54,819 bases of DNA from Gordonia aichiensis NBRC 108223. GTDB lineage: Bacteria; Actinomycetota; Actinomycetes; Mycobacteriales; Mycobacteriaceae. A program made the translations under genes and the position numbers. Under the pieces are notes generated by a model that ran no database searches, was not told the DNA's origin, and saw only the letters and a list, made by a program, of their open reading frames with translations. The stretch is taken from contig NZ_BANR01000028.1 of the NCBI RefSeq assembly GCF_000332975.1, positions 1 to 54,819 of the forward strand, written 5' to 3'. Shown here in pieces: positions 28,259 to 37,184 of the stretch. Within the stretch, counting starts at the first letter, position 1. Each line of letters starts with the position of its first letter.

Positions 28259-28780
28259 TCAGATCTCCTTGACGTGGTCAAACGGTTCCGCGCATTCCAT
28301 GCACCGGTAGTGCGCCTTACAGAGTGTTGCGCCGAACTCGGAAACGAGAGTCGTTGCGGCCGAGCCGCAGTGGGGACATGTGACGTCACGGGGGCGAGGG
28401 GTCAACGTGAGCGGTATCGGTCCGGTTGTGCGCCGTGGGGCAGGTCCCGGCGCGGAGTAGCCGGCGGCAACGAGCTTGCGGCGCCCGGTTGCTGTGATCC
28501 AGTCGGTCGTCCACGCAGGTTCGAGCCGGGTGATGATCTCGACGTCGCGGTAGCCGTGCCGGGCGAGCGCGGATTCGATGTCAGATCGGATGGTCAGCAT
28601 GGCGGGGCACCCGGAGTAGGTGGGAGTGATGACGACTCTGACACGGTCGTTCGCCACCGTCACGTCGCGCACGATACCGAGGTCGGCGAGAGTGACCATC
28701 GGCATCTCCGGATCGAGGACCGCTCCGACGATCTCCGCGGGTGCCGAGGTGTACAGGTCAGCTGTTGTGGCGCTGGTCAT
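28259..28780 (-). CDS. paaD: Phenylacetyl-CoA epoxidase assembly protein
   Basis: 173 aa. The N-terminal domain is of the MIP18/SufT type (LDPEMPMVTLADLGIVRDV and PTYSGCPAML with its conserved Cys). The C-terminus carries Cys pairs, CPHCG and CMEC, likely binding metal. PaaD is needed for a working epoxidase, probably in iron-sulfur or iron-site maturation. ATG at 28780; one base separates it from the paaC stop. Confidence 0.93.
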   Translation of the reverse strand: MTSATTADLYTSAPAEIVGAVLDPEMPMVTLADLGIVRDVTVANDRVRVVITPTYSGCPAMLTIRSDIESALARHGYRDVEIITRLEPAWTTDWITATGRRKLVAAGYSAPGPAPRRTTGPIPLTLTPRPRDVTCPHCGSAATTLVSEFGATLCKAHYRCMECAEPFDHVKEI

Positions 28781-28781
28781 C

Positions 28782-29714
28782 TCACCACGACCCTTCGGGA
28801 TGTGCACGGGCAACGCTCTGCATCTCGGCGAGCAGATGGCCGAGGAACTCGGTGTGCGCGCCATCTCGGCCTGCACGCCCTCCGAGCCTGCCCGCGGTGG
28901 CAGTCTCGGGGGCGTCGATCCCCGCGGCCGAGAAGATCTGCTCGAGAACGTCGTCGAATTCGGTTCGGAGAGTGCGTGGATCGACGCCGACGCCGACTGC
29001 GTCGAGTGCGAGCTCGTCGGTTGTTGGTTCGAAAAGTTCGTTCACGTAGGGCCAGATCCGTTCCAGCCCTTCGATCAGTCGACGACGCGATTCGTCGGTA
29101 CCGCAACCGAACGTTACCAACCATCGCGCTGCGTAGTCGCGGTGATAGGTCAACTCCTTGACGCCCTTTCGCGCGACCGCTGCCAGCACGGGGTCACGTG
29201 AGTCGCGTAGCCGGGCGAACAGCGCCAGGCGCCAGGCCGACAGAATTGTCAGCCAGGCCATCGACTGTGCGAAGTCTCCGTTCTCGATCTCGGCAATGCG
29301 TACGTTGCGGAAGTCGTTCTCACCGCGGAAGAACGCCAAAGCGTCCTCGGGCGCCGCAGGCGATGTCGGGGTGATGAAGGGCACGAGCGAGGCGTCTGCC
29401 GCTGCTGCGCGCGCGAAGAGCAGGCGGGTCTGACCGAGGAGGTCGAGCGCGACATTGGCGATCGCCACCTCTTCCTCGAGCTCCGGGGCGTGGGTGGTCC
29501 ATTCGGTCAATCGCTGCGCGGCGACAAGGGCGTCGTCGCCGAGCATGAGGCAGTATCGGCCCAGGGCCGCGGTGTCGACATCGTCGGGGACCGTGGTGTC
29601 CACACCGGCGAGCGGGTCGTCGAAGCTCGTGCCGAAAGCCCACTGTCCGTGCTGGTCTTCGGGGATGTCGTGTGTGTCGACGAGGCCCTGGTAAGCGTTG
29701 TCGTGATCTGTCAT
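28782..29714 (-). CDS. paaC: Phenylacetyl-CoA epoxidase structural subunit
   Basis: 310 aa, a ferritin-like partner of PaaA lacking the full diiron site. Recognisable segments are LGRYCLMLGDDALVAAQRLTEW, EEEVAIANVALDLLGQTRLL and KGVKELTYHRDYAARWLVTFG. The ATG at 29714 is used; the frame is open further upstream through paaB. It is 13 bases after paaB. The C-terminal part is longer than in E. coli, with a Gly/Arg segment before HTEFLGHLLAEMQ. Confidence 0.95.
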   Translation of the reverse strand: MTDHDNAYQGLVDTHDIPEDQHGQWAFGTSFDDPLAGVDTTVPDDVDTAALGRYCLMLGDDALVAAQRLTEWTTHAPELEEEVAIANVALDLLGQTRLLFARAAAADASLVPFITPTSPAAPEDALAFFRGENDFRNVRIAEIENGDFAQSMAWLTILSAWRLALFARLRDSRDPVLAAVARKGVKELTYHRDYAARWLVTFGCGTDESRRRLIEGLERIWPYVNELFEPTTDELALDAVGVGVDPRTLRTEFDDVLEQIFSAAGIDAPETATAGRLGGRAGRDGAHTEFLGHLLAEMQSVARAHPEGSW

Positions 29715-29727
29715 CGTCGTATCGCTC

Positions 29728-30021
29728 TCACATGTGCGGGACGTTGTCGGGGATGTCGTAGAACGTGGGATGCCGGTAGACCTTGTCGCCGCTCGGCGCG
29801 AAGAACGGGTCCTTTTCCGACGGACTCGACGCGGTGATATCGGCGGACCTGACCACCCAGATGCTGACGCCCTCGTTGCGGCGGGTGTAGACGTCGCGCG
29901 CATGCCGAAGGGCCATCTCATCATCTGCAGCGTGCAGTGAACCGACATGCACGTGGTTGAGTCCGCGCTTTCCCCGCACGAACACCTCGTACAGCGGCCA
30001 CTCTGCTTTGATCTGACTCAT
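29728..30021 (-). CDS. paaB: Phenylacetyl-CoA epoxidase small subunit
   Basis: 97 aa, small bridging subunit of the PaaABCDE monooxygenase. Family features are [39 protein letters not shown] and the C-terminal [18 protein letters not shown]. Its ATG overlaps the paaA stop by 4 bases. Length matches the family. Confidence 0.96.
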   Translation of the reverse strand: MSQIKAEWPLYEVFVRGKRGLNHVHVGSLHAADDEMALRHARDVYTRRNEGVSIWVVRSADITASSPSEKDPFFAPSGDKVYRHPTFYDIPDNVPHM

Positions 30022-30995
30022 TTGCTCATCTCCTGTTCGTGGTCGGTGCGGTGTTGGCGGGCAGCGAAGGCCGCGGCGGCCTCGCGGACCCACGCACCGT
30101 TGTCGTGGGCTGCGCGACGTACGCGGATGCGCTCATGGTTGAGCGGCCCGTCCCCTTTGACCACGGCGGTGAACTCACTCCAGTCCGGCTCACCGAAGTC
30201 ATAGGACTCGCGGTCGGGGTTCCAGGTGAGGTCGGGGTCGGGGAGTGTGACGCCGAGCGCCTGTGCCTGCGGCACGGTCATGTCGACGAAGCGCTGGCGC
30301 AGTTCATCGTTGCTGTGTCGCTTGATGTGCCAGGCCATCGACTGTTCTGTGTTCGGCGACTGTTCGTCGGGCGGGCCGAACATCATCAGCGCCGGCCACC
30401 AGAACCGGTTGACTGATTCCTGCACCATTTCCCGTTGGGCGTCGGTGCCGCCCATCATGACGGTCAGTAGTTCGTAGCCTTGACGCTGGTGGAAGGACTC
30501 CTCTTTGCAGACCCGGATCATTGCGCGACCATATGGACCGAAAGAGCTGCGGCACAGCGGAACCTGGTTGCAGATTGCCGCACCGTCGACGAGCCAGCCG
30601 ATGGTACCGACATCGGCGAAGGTCAGCGTCGGATAGTTGAAGATCGACGAGTATTTCTGCCTGCCCGACAACAGTTTGTCGACGAGATCGTCGCGGTCGG
30701 CGCCGAGTGTCTCGGCGGCAGAGTAGAGGTAGAGCCCGTGGCCTGCCTCGTCCTGGACCTTCGCGGTCAGGATTGCCTTGCGCCGCAACGATGGTGCGCG
30801 CGTCAGCCAGTTGCCTTCCGGCTGCATCCCGATGATCTCCGAATGCGCGTGCTGGGCAATCTGGCGGATGAGGGTCTTGCGATAGCCGTCAGGCATCCAG
30901 TCGCGCGGCTCGATACGCTGGTCATCGGCGATCGTCTGGTCGAAAACGGCGAGGAGTTCGTTCTCTGTCGGGGTGTCCGCGTGCGATGTGGTCAT
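30018..30995 (-). CDS. paaA: Phenylacetyl-CoA epoxidase catalytic subunit
   Basis: 325 aa. Diiron monooxygenase subunit that epoxidises the aromatic ring of phenylacetyl-CoA. Metal-ligand motifs are [20 protein letters not shown] and [17 protein letters not shown] at 30995. It begins the ABCDE block, 59 bases after paaG, which may hold an internal promoter. Length and motifs are fully typical. Confidence 0.97.
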   Translation of the reverse strand: MTTSHADTPTENELLAVFDQTIADDQRIEPRDWMPDGYRKTLIRQIAQHAHSEIIGMQPEGNWLTRAPSLRRKAILTAKVQDEAGHGLYLYSAAETLGADRDDLVDKLLSGRQKYSSIFNYPTLTFADVGTIGWLVDGAAICNQVPLCRSSFGPYGRAMIRVCKEESFHQRQGYELLTVMMGGTDAQREMVQESVNRFWWPALMMFGPPDEQSPNTEQSMAWHIKRHSNDELRQRFVDMTVPQAQALGVTLPDPDLTWNPDRESYDFGEPDWSEFTAVVKGDGPLNHERIRVRRAAHDNGAWVREAAAAFAARQHRTDHEQEMSK

Positions 30996-31054
30996 GGGTG
31001 ATGATTCCTTGGGCTGGAGTCGAACTGCGTTCTCGAATGGCGTTGGTGGTGCTG

Positions 31055-31855
31055 TCAGTGGCCGACGAACCGGGGCTTCTCTTTGGCGAGGAACGCCTCC
31101 ACGGCCGCGCGATGATCGGTGGTCTGACCGAGCATGCGTTGCGCTGCTGCCTCGCGGTCGAGTGCATCGTCGAGACCGGTATCGGGTGCGTGAACCAGAC
31201 GGGTGATCTCGCGGAATGCGGCCGTGGGTCCGGACGCGAGCCGATTAGCGAGCTCTGTTGCGGTGGCACGTACCGCGTCGTCCTCTACCACTCGATGGAC
31301 GAGTCCCCAATCGAGTGCCTGCGCTGCGGGTACGCGGTCGCCGAGCATGAGCAGTCCGGTTGCGCGACTTGGGCCGAGAAGTCGTACGAGTTGATAGCTC
31401 AAGCCGGAATCTGCGGCCAGGCCAATCCCCGCAAATGCGGTGGCGAAGCTCGACGATTCTCCTGCGACGCGGATGTCGCCGGCCAGTGCGATACCGAATC
31501 CCGCACCTACACAAGCACCCTGGATGCCGACTACCACCGGTACGTCGATCGCGGTGAGTGCTCGGACTAGTGGGTTGTAGTCGTCGACGACCGTGTCCAT
31601 GGCAGACGCCGGCGACGCCTCCAGGGCGCTCACGTGTTCCGCGAGATCCTGCCCGACGCAGAAGTTCTTGCCGTCTGCGAGGAGAAGTAGTGCACGAACG
31701 GAGTCATCGTCGGCGGCGGATTCGAGTGCCGCGCGCAAGGCCGTCTTGGTTGAGCGGTCCAGAGCGTTGTGGGCACCGGGCCGGGCGAGGGTCACGGTCA
31801 GCACACCGTCGTCGACGGACGTGGTGACGGTCTCGGTGGTCATTACCTGTTCCAT
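31055..31855 (-). CDS. paaG: Ring-epoxyphenylacetyl-CoA isomerase
   Basis: 266 aa crotonase-fold enzyme that converts the epoxide to oxepin-Co[11 protein letters not shown] and [12 protein letters not shown] are typical of PaaG, including an Asp in the second motif where hydratases have Glu. Two starts are possible: the ATG at 31855, with AAGGGA upstream (used here), or the ATG at 31843, whose A overlaps the paaH stop. Either way it is coupled to paaH. Confidence 0.9.
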   Translation of the reverse strand: MEQVMTTETVTTSVDDGVLTVTLARPGAHNALDRSTKTALRAALESAADDDSVRALLLLADGKNFCVGQDLAEHVSALEASPASAMDTVVDDYNPLVRALTAIDVPVVVGIQGACVGAGFGIALAGDIRVAGESSSFATAFAGIGLAADSGLSYQLVRLLGPSRATGLLMLGDRVPAAQALDWGLVHRVVEDDAVRATATELANRLASGPTAAFREITRLVHAPDTGLDDALDREAAAQRMLGQTTDHRAAVEAFLAKEKPRFVGH

Positions 31856-32700
31856 TCGTAGAATCCCTTTCCGGACTTTCGGCCCAGCTCGCCGCGAGCA
31901 ACCTTGTCGCGCAGCAACTGTGGCGGTGCGAAACGATCGCCGAGCGTCGTCGCGAGATGTTCGGCGATCGCCAGGCGGACGTCGAGACCGACGAGATCGG
32001 TGGAACGCAACGGGCCCATCGGATGCCGATAACCCAGTTCCATGGCGCGGTCGATGGACTCGGCGTCGGCAACACCTTCTTCGACCATGCGGATCGCCTC
32101 GAGTCCGAGGCAGACACCGAGTCGGCTGGTGGCGAAGCCGGGTGAATCATTGACGACCACCGCGGACTTGCCGAGCCCTTGGACCCAGGTGCGAACCGCG
32201 GCGGTGGTCGACTCCGATGTCGCCGGTGCTCGCACGATCTCGACGAGATCGGATACCGGCACCGGGTTGAAGAAGTGCATGCCGATGAACCGCGCGGGGT
32301 CCTCGAGTGCCGTCCCGAGCTCACTGATGGACAACGAGCTGGTGTTGCTGGCGATGATTGTCGAGGCACTCACCGTCTTGCCGACGATGCCGAGTACCTC
32401 GACCTTGAGTACCGGGTCTTCCGGCACTGCTTCGACGACGAGGTCGGCGTCGGACGGGATGTCCTCGGGTGCGCCGACAAACGTCACCCGGGAGAGCACC
32501 TCGGCCGCCGGCTGTCCGCCGAGCGCGTCACGCTCGGTTGCGCGATCGAGACCGATGCGGACACGCTCGGCTGCCGCGTCGCGATCGGCGGCTTCGGCGA
32601 CAGTCACCGACGAGCCGGCGGTGGCGAAGACCTGGGCGATTCCCGCGCCCATGCGGCCGCCACCGATCACTGCGACACGAGACGGAGTGGGCGAGCTCAT
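31843..32700 (-). CDS. paaH: 3-hydroxyadipyl-CoA dehydrogenase
   Basis: 285 aa NAD-dependent 3-hydroxyacyl-CoA dehydrogenase. N-terminal Rossmann motif VAVIGGGRMGAGIAQ, catalytic segment IGMHFFNPVPVSDLVEIV and C-terminal ELGYRHPMGPLRSTDLVGLD. In the paa pathway it oxidises 3-hydroxyadipyl-CoA. It overlaps paaF by 4 bases and meets paaG. Confidence 0.94.
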   Translation of the reverse strand: MSSPTPSRVAVIGGGRMGAGIAQVFATAGSSVTVAEAADRDAAAERVRIGLDRATERDALGGQPAAEVLSRVTFVGAPEDIPSDADLVVEAVPEDPVLKVEVLGIVGKTVSASTIIASNTSSLSISELGTALEDPARFIGMHFFNPVPVSDLVEIVRAPATSESTTAAVRTWVQGLGKSAVVVNDSPGFATSRLGVCLGLEAIRMVEEGVADAESIDRAMELGYRHPMGPLRSTDLVGLDVRLAIAEHLATTLGDRFAPPQLLRDKVARGELGRKSGKGFYEWNR

Positions 32701-33467
32701 TTCTTCCTCTCCAAAAAGTTGGTCATGCGCGTGCGCTTGTCGTCGGTTTCGAAGAGCACTGCCTGCGCGACGTCGGTGGCCCAGGCGTGATCGCCAGGCG
32801 CGTCGATGACCGTTTTCGACAAGCGGACCGCGAGCGGGGCCTGACGGGTGATGCGATCGACTACGCCGTGGGCCGCATTGAGCGGATCGTCGACGACGTC
32901 CATGACGAGGCCGAACCGCAATGCGGCGTCGGCATCGAGGTTGCGCCCGCCGAGCAGGACCTGCTTCGCCACCGACATGCCGACGAGGTCGGGAAGGCGG
33001 TAGCTCGCCCCCGCCGCCGCGAGGATGCCGAGACCGGGCTCGGGGTTGCCGAACACCGCGGTGGACGAAGCGATCCTGATGTCGCAGGCGTACGCCAGTT
33101 CTGCACCGCCACCGAGTGCGTAGCCCGACACCGCCGCGACCGTGGGTAACGGGAGCCGAGCGACACGGTCGAAGAGGCGACGATTGATACCGGCGAGTGC
33201 GTCATCACGATTGCGTGCGCGCAACTCGGCTATGTCGGCACCCCCCGCGAAATGGTCACCATCGCCGACGACGATGACCGGTTTGGGATCGTGCTCGATG
33301 ACTGCGCATGCGCTGTGGAGTTCGTCGATCATGTCGCCGCTGATCGCGTTGCGTTGCTGCGGTCGTGTCAGTGTCACCACATAGCGGTCCCGGGTGGCTT
33401 CTACCCGGATCAGCGAGAAGTCAGCGGCCGAAGTCTCGTGCGTGTCGCAAGTCACTTGCTGTGACAT
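32697..33467 (-). CDS. paaF: 2,3-dehydroadipyl-CoA hydratase
   Basis: 256 aa enoyl-CoA hydratase of the crotonase family. Oxyanion-hole motif FAGGADIAELR and catalytic-loop motif FGNPEPGLGILAAAG. First gene of the minus-strand paa operon, ATG at 33467 with GGGAG upstream. Its first 15 residues are a short variable extension. The gap to the divergent paaR holds the operator. PaaF rather than PaaG because of the GGAD motif and the companion gene at 31055. Confidence 0.9.
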   Translation of the reverse strand: MSQQVTCDTHETSAADFSLIRVEATRDRYVVTLTRPQQRNAISGDMIDELHSACAVIEHDPKPVIVVGDGDHFAGGADIAELRARNRDDALAGINRRLFDRVARLPLPTVAAVSGYALGGGAELAYACDIRIASSTAVFGNPEPGLGILAAAGASYRLPDLVGMSVAKQVLLGGRNLDADAALRFGLVMDVVDDPLNAAHGVVDRITRQAPLAVRLSKTVIDAPGDHAWATDVAQAVLFETDDKRTRMTNFLERKK

Positions 33468-33505
33468 ACGGAATCTCCCTCACGTTGTGGACATCTTCAT
33501 TAATA

Positions 33506-33523
33506 ACCGACTGTTTGGTCGGT
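33506..33523. promoter_or_regulatory. PaaR-type operator between paaF and paaR
   Basis: ACCGACTGTTTGGTCGGT, an inverted repeat (ACCGAC and GTCGGT), preceded by TAATA. A matching site with the same preceding bases is at 34249-34266 in front of paaZ. Presence at both divergent promoters strongly suggests the PaaR binding site. Confidence 0.78.
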
Positions 33524-33571
33524 TCGCAAGTGTTTGCCGAAACCGGACCCTGCTCCTGAGAGGATGGATCC

Positions 33572-34183
33572 ATGACGACCTCACGAACTGCGCGTCGGGC
33601 CGGGAAGGTCGGCCGCCCCGGCTACGACCTGGATTCGTTACTCGCTGCGGCGGTGAAGGTGTTCAACGAGAAGGGTTACGACGGCACCAGCATGGATGTG
33701 TTGGCTGCGCGCCTGGGATTGTCGAAGTCGTCGATCTATCACCACGTCTCCGGAAAGCAGGAGCTGCTCGAGTTGGCGCTCAATCGCGCGCTCAATGCGC
33801 TCTTCGCCGCGACCACGGAGTCGGGAGCCACGCAGGGGCGTGCGATCGACCGACTCGAGTACCTGGTCAGGCGCAGTGTCGACATCCTCTCGACCGAGCT
33901 GCCGTACGTGACCCTGTTGTTGCGGGTGCGGGGGAACACCGCGGTGGAGAAGCGTGCACTCGCTCGACGTCGAGAATTCGACGAGTTCGTCGGCGATCTG
34001 GTCGTCGACGCGGCGCGAGAGGGTGACATCGCCGAGGGAACGGACCCCGCACTGGTGTCGCGCCTGCTGTTCGGCACGGTGAACTCGCTCATCGAGTGGT
34101 ATCGCCCGCGGGCCGGGATCTCCTCGGAAGCGCTCGCCGACGCGGTCGTGGCGATGACCTTCGACGGACTGCGGCGCAAGTAG
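33572..34183 (+). CDS. paaR: TetR-family repressor of the paa genes
   Basis: 203 aa. Helix-turn-helix at about residues 42-65 (TSMDVLAARLGLSKSSIYHHVSGKQELL). It is divergent from paaF and followed by paaZ, as in Corynebacterium-type paa loci where PaaR represses until phenylacetyl-CoA appears. ATG at 33572 behind GAGAGGATGG. Operators flank it on both sides (33506 and 34249). Confidence 0.9.
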   Translation: MTTSRTARRAGKVGRPGYDLDSLLAAAVKVFNEKGYDGTSMDVLAARLGLSKSSIYHHVSGKQELLELALNRALNALFAATTESGATQGRAIDRLEYLVRRSVDILSTELPYVTLLLRVRGNTAVEKRALARRREFDEFVGDLVVDAAREGDIAEGTDPALVSRLLFGTVNSLIEWYRPRAGISSEALADAVVAMTFDGLRRK

Positions 34184-34248
34184 CCGGTCTCTGCGGCCCC
34201 TCCTGGCGCCGCTCTTGACATTTCGCGTGCCCTCTGGTGATGGTAATA

Positions 34249-34266
34249 ACCGACCGAATGGACGGT
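34249..34266. promoter_or_regulatory. PaaR-type operator in the paaZ promoter
   Basis: ACCGACCGAATGGACGGT, matching the site at 33506-33523 in 13 of 18 positions and in the flanking TAATA. A TTGACA box at 34215-34220 lies upstream, so a repressor here would cover the -10 region or the transcript start of paaZ. Confidence 0.75.
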
Positions 34267-34280
34267 AGAGGGAGAAAAGT

Positions 34281-36311
34281 GTGAGCGGTGTGCTGGAAAG
34301 CTATGCGTGTGGGAAATGGTTCTCGGCGGAGGATGAGGGCACCCCACTGCTGAGTGCGGTGGACGCTCACGAGGTTGCCCGCATCTCATCGAACGGTCTG
34401 GATCTGCGGGCGATGACCGACTACGCACGCGAGGTCGGAGGCCCGGGATTGGCCGCACTGACCTTCCACGAACGGGCTGCCCTTCTCAAGCAACTCGGCC
34501 TCGTGCTCATGGCGGGCAAGGACGAGTTCTACGAACTCTCGCGGCACACCGGCGCCACCGCCCGTGATTCGGGTGTCGACATCGACGGCGGATTCGGAAC
34601 TCTGCTGAGCTATGCGAGCAAGGCGCGTCGCGAGTTGCCCAACGACACGGTCGCACTCGACGGGGATGTCGAACCACTCGGCAAGAGGGGAACGTTCGTC
34701 GGCCAGCACATCTACACGTCACGCCGGGGAGTCGCGGTACAGATCAATGCGTTCAACTTCCCCGTCTGGGGATTCCTGGAGAAGCTCGCACCGGCATTCA
34801 TCGCGGGCGTGCCCTCGATAGTCAAGCCTGCGAGTCAGACCGCGTACCTCACAGAGTTGGTGTTCCGACGGATCGTCGAGAGTGGAATTCTTCCCGAGGG
34901 TTCTGTTCAGTTGCTGTGTGGCAGTGCGCGCGACCTTCTCGACCACCTCGGTGGCCAGGATTCGGTCGCGTTCACCGGTTCTGCCGACACCGCTGCGATG
35001 CTCCGCGCGCACCCAGCGGTCACGGGGACCGGTTTGCACTTCACCGCCGAAGCCGACTCGCTGAACGCATCGATTCTGGGAACCGATGTGTCAGAAGATG
35101 ATCCGGAGTTCGAGCTGTACGTCAAGCAACTCGTCACGGAGATGACTGTCAAGGCGGGTCAGAAGTGTACGGCGATCCGTCGGGCGCTCGTGCCCGAGTC
35201 CCTCGTCGACGCGGTCATCGGTGCGGCGTCGACCAGACTTGGTCGCGTTGTCGTCGGTGATCCCGAGGCCGAGGGTGTGACCATGGGGGCTCTGGCGAGC
35301 GTGGAACAGCGTGACGAAGTACTGAAATCGCTTCGAGGACTGACCAAGTCGGCAGAGGTGGTGTTCGGCGACCCGGACCACGTCGACGTGGTGGGTGCAG
35401 ACCCCGCCAAGGGGGCCTTCATGTCGCCGATCCTGCTGCGCGCCAACGACAAAGACGCGCCAGAGCCGCACGACATCGAAGCCTTCGGTCCAGTCGCGAC
35501 GGTGATCGGGTACACCGATCCTGCCGAGGCCGTGTCGCTGGCGGCACGCGGCAAGGGCAGTCTCGTCGCCTCGGTCGTGACCAAGGACGCCGTGGTCGCC
35601 GCCGAGATGGTGCGCGGACTTGCGCCGTATCACGGACGCGTGCTCGTCCTGAACGAGAAGGATGCCCGTGAGTCGACAGGGCACGGATCACCCTTGCCGG
35701 TACTCGTCCACGGGGGACCGGGCCGAGCCGGCGGTGGTGAGGAACTCGGCGGCATCCGAGGCGTGTTCCACCATATGCAGCGCACGGCCGTTCAGGGCTC
35801 CCCGGATATGGTGACGGCTGTCGGCCATCGGTGGGTCGTCGGCTCGCAGCGCACCGAGCCCGAGGTCCATCCCTTCCGAAAAGATCTGGGCGAGTTGGTT
35901 ATTGGTGACACAATCGTCGGCGGTCCCCGCCAGGTCACCCGTGCCGACATCGATCACTTCGCCGAGTTCACCGGCGACACGTTCTACGCTCACACCGATC
36001 CCGAAGCCGCAGCAGCCAATCCGCTGTTCGGTGGGATAGTCGCGCACGGATACCTCGTCGTCTCGCTGGCAGCCGGGTTGTTCGTCGACCCGGCACCGGG
36101 ACCGGTTCTGGCCAACTTCGGCGTCGACAACCTCCGATTCCTCACCCCGGTCAAGGCCGACGATTCGCTGACCGTCACGTTGACCGCCAAACAGATCACA
36201 CCAAGGCAGAACGCTGACTACGGTGAGGTGCGGTGGGACGCCGTGGTAACCAATCAGAATGACGACCCGGTAGCGAGCTATGACGTCCTGACGCTGGTCG
36301 CGAAACCCTGA
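34281..36311 (+). CDS. paaZ: Bifunctional oxepin-CoA hydrolase / 3-oxo-5,6-dehydrosuberyl-CoA semialdehyde dehydrogenase
   Basis: 676 aa fusion. Residues 1 to about 520 are an aldehyde dehydrogenase (QINAFNFPVWGFLEKLAPAF, FTGSADTAAM, catalytic Cys 296 in KAGQKCTAIRR). From about 540 a MaoC-like hydratase follows, with FAEFTGDTFYAHTDPEAAAANPLFGGIVAHGYL containing the Asp/His pair. It opens the oxepin ring and oxidises the aldehyde. GTG at 34281 behind AGAGGGAG. First gene of the plus-strand branch with the EthD-like gene and paaI. Confidence 0.96.
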   Translation: MSGVLESYACGKWFSAEDEGTPLLSAVDAHEVARISSNGLDLRAMTDYAREVGGPGLAALTFHERAALLKQLGLVLMAGKDEFYELSRHTGATARDSGVDIDGGFGTLLSYASKARRELPNDTVALDGDVEPLGKRGTFVGQHIYTSRRGVAVQINAFNFPVWGFLEKLAPAFIAGVPSIVKPASQTAYLTELVFRRIVESGILPEGSVQLLCGSARDLLDHLGGQDSVAFTGSADTAAMLRAHPAVTGTGLHFTAEADSLNASILGTDVSEDDPEFELYVKQLVTEMTVKAGQKCTAIRRALVPESLVDAVIGAASTRLGRVVVGDPEAEGVTMGALASVEQRDEVLKSLRGLTKSAEVVFGDPDHVDVVGADPAKGAFMSPILLRANDKDAPEPHDIEAFGPVATVIGYTDPAEAVSLAARGKGSLVASVVTKDAVVAAEMVRGLAPYHGRVLVLNEKDARESTGHGSPLPVLVHGGPGRAGGGEELGGIRGVFHHMQRTAVQGSPDMVTAVGHRWVVGSQRTEPEVHPFRKDLGELVIGDTIVGGPRQVTRADIDHFAEFTGDTFYAHTDPEAAAANPLFGGIVAHGYLVVSLAAGLFVDPAPGPVLANFGVDNLRFLTPVKADDSLTVTLTAKQITPRQNADYGEVRWDAVVTNQNDDPVASYDVLTLVAKP

Positions 36312-36341
36312 CAATCGTCGGGCAGAACTGAACTGGTCCGG

Positions 36342-36393
36342 CAGCCCTGGAAACAATCCAGTCCTGGAAAACCGTCCAGCCCTGAGAACCGTC
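36342..36393 (+). repeat. Three imperfect 17-18-base tandem repeats
   Basis: Units at 36342, 36359 and 36377, consensus CAGCCCTGGAAACCGTC. They fill most of the 97-base gap between paaZ and the EthD gene. Probably slippage; a role in mRNA structure is possible but not shown. Confidence 0.7.
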
Positions 36394-36408
36394 CACCAAG
36401 GAGAGACA

Positions 36409-36726
36409 ATGACAGTACGTGTTGCAGTCTGCTACGGCGCGCCGACCGACCCGGCAGCGTTCGACGAGTATTACCGACGAGTCCACATCCCGCTCGCTCG
36501 TAAGATTCCCGGACTGTCGGGCTTCACGTGGGGTAAGGCGTCGTCGCTGGACGGGTCGGAACCGCCCTATTACGCGATTGCGAGCCTGTACTTCCCCGAC
36601 GCCGAGACCATGCGTGCGGGACTTGCCTCGGAGGAGATGCGGGTGGCGGGAGCCGACGTGCAGAACTTCGCCACCGGTGGAGCGACCATGTTCACCCACG
36701 ACGAGGAGTCGGTTCTCGGTGACTGA
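36409..36726 (+). CDS. EthD-family protein
   Basis: 105 aa, small dimeric ferredoxin-like alpha/beta barrel. Motifs fit EthD: CYGAPTDPAAFDEYYRRVHIPLARKIPGL and YYAIASLYFPDAETMRAGL. Such proteins help degrade ethers or act as small isomerases and dehydratases; a role in the paa pathway is unknown. The ATG is preceded by AAGGAGA. Its end overlaps the paaI start by 8 bases. Confidence 0.85.
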   Translation: MTVRVAVCYGAPTDPAAFDEYYRRVHIPLARKIPGLSGFTWGKASSLDGSEPPYYAIASLYFPDAETMRAGLASEEMRVAGADVQNFATGGATMFTHDEESVLGD

Positions 36727-37144
36727 TCAGGTCTCGGCGCCGGTCGAGTCGGGTCGGCACGCGATCGCGCGTCGTATGTTCGCCGACGACGTCGCGTCGC
36801 GTCGGCTCGGTATCGAACTACTCGAAGTCGGCGACGGGTGCGCGACGACCAGAATGACCGTCTCGGCCGACATGGTCAACGGGCACGCCATCACGCATGG
36901 CGGCTTCGTGTTCGCGCTCGCCGATACGACCTTCGCGCTGGCCTGCAACAGCCACGACGAGTCCGCGGTCGCGGCCCGCTGCGACATCCGCTACCTCCAT
37001 CCGACTCGGGAGGGAGACGTTCTGGTCGCTCAGGCCACCGAGCTGCGACGATTCGGACGCAACGGCATCTATGACGTGTCCGTGTCGTGTGGTGACACGG
37101 TCGTGGCCGAGTTCCGAGGAGACAGTCGCGTCGTCCGAATGTGA
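36719..37144 (+). CDS. paaI: Hotdog-fold phenylacetyl-CoA thioesterase
   Basis: 141 aa. Hotdog thioesterase with the PaaI signature NGHAITHGGFVFALADTTFALACNS. It releases CoA from stalled ring-hydroxylated phenylacetyl-CoA intermediates. The GTG at 36719 overlaps the EthD stop and has GAGGAG about 10 bases upstream. The longer frame (start 36419) is a shadow of the EthD gene. Confidence 0.92.
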   Translation: MTDQVSAPVESGRHAIARRMFADDVASRRLGIELLEVGDGCATTRMTVSADMVNGHAITHGGFVFALADTTFALACNSHDESAVAARCDIRYLHPTREGDVLVAQATELRRFGRNGIYDVSVSCGDTVVAEFRGDSRVVRM

Positions 37145-37184
37145 CCCTCGCTGCGGAGGTTGCAGCCCTCGCTAAGCTCGTCAC

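Noticed and set aside
36342..36393. Tandem repeats after paaZ as a regulatory array
   Set aside because: Imperfect, within an operon gap, and not matching the PaaR sites; slippage is enough explanation.
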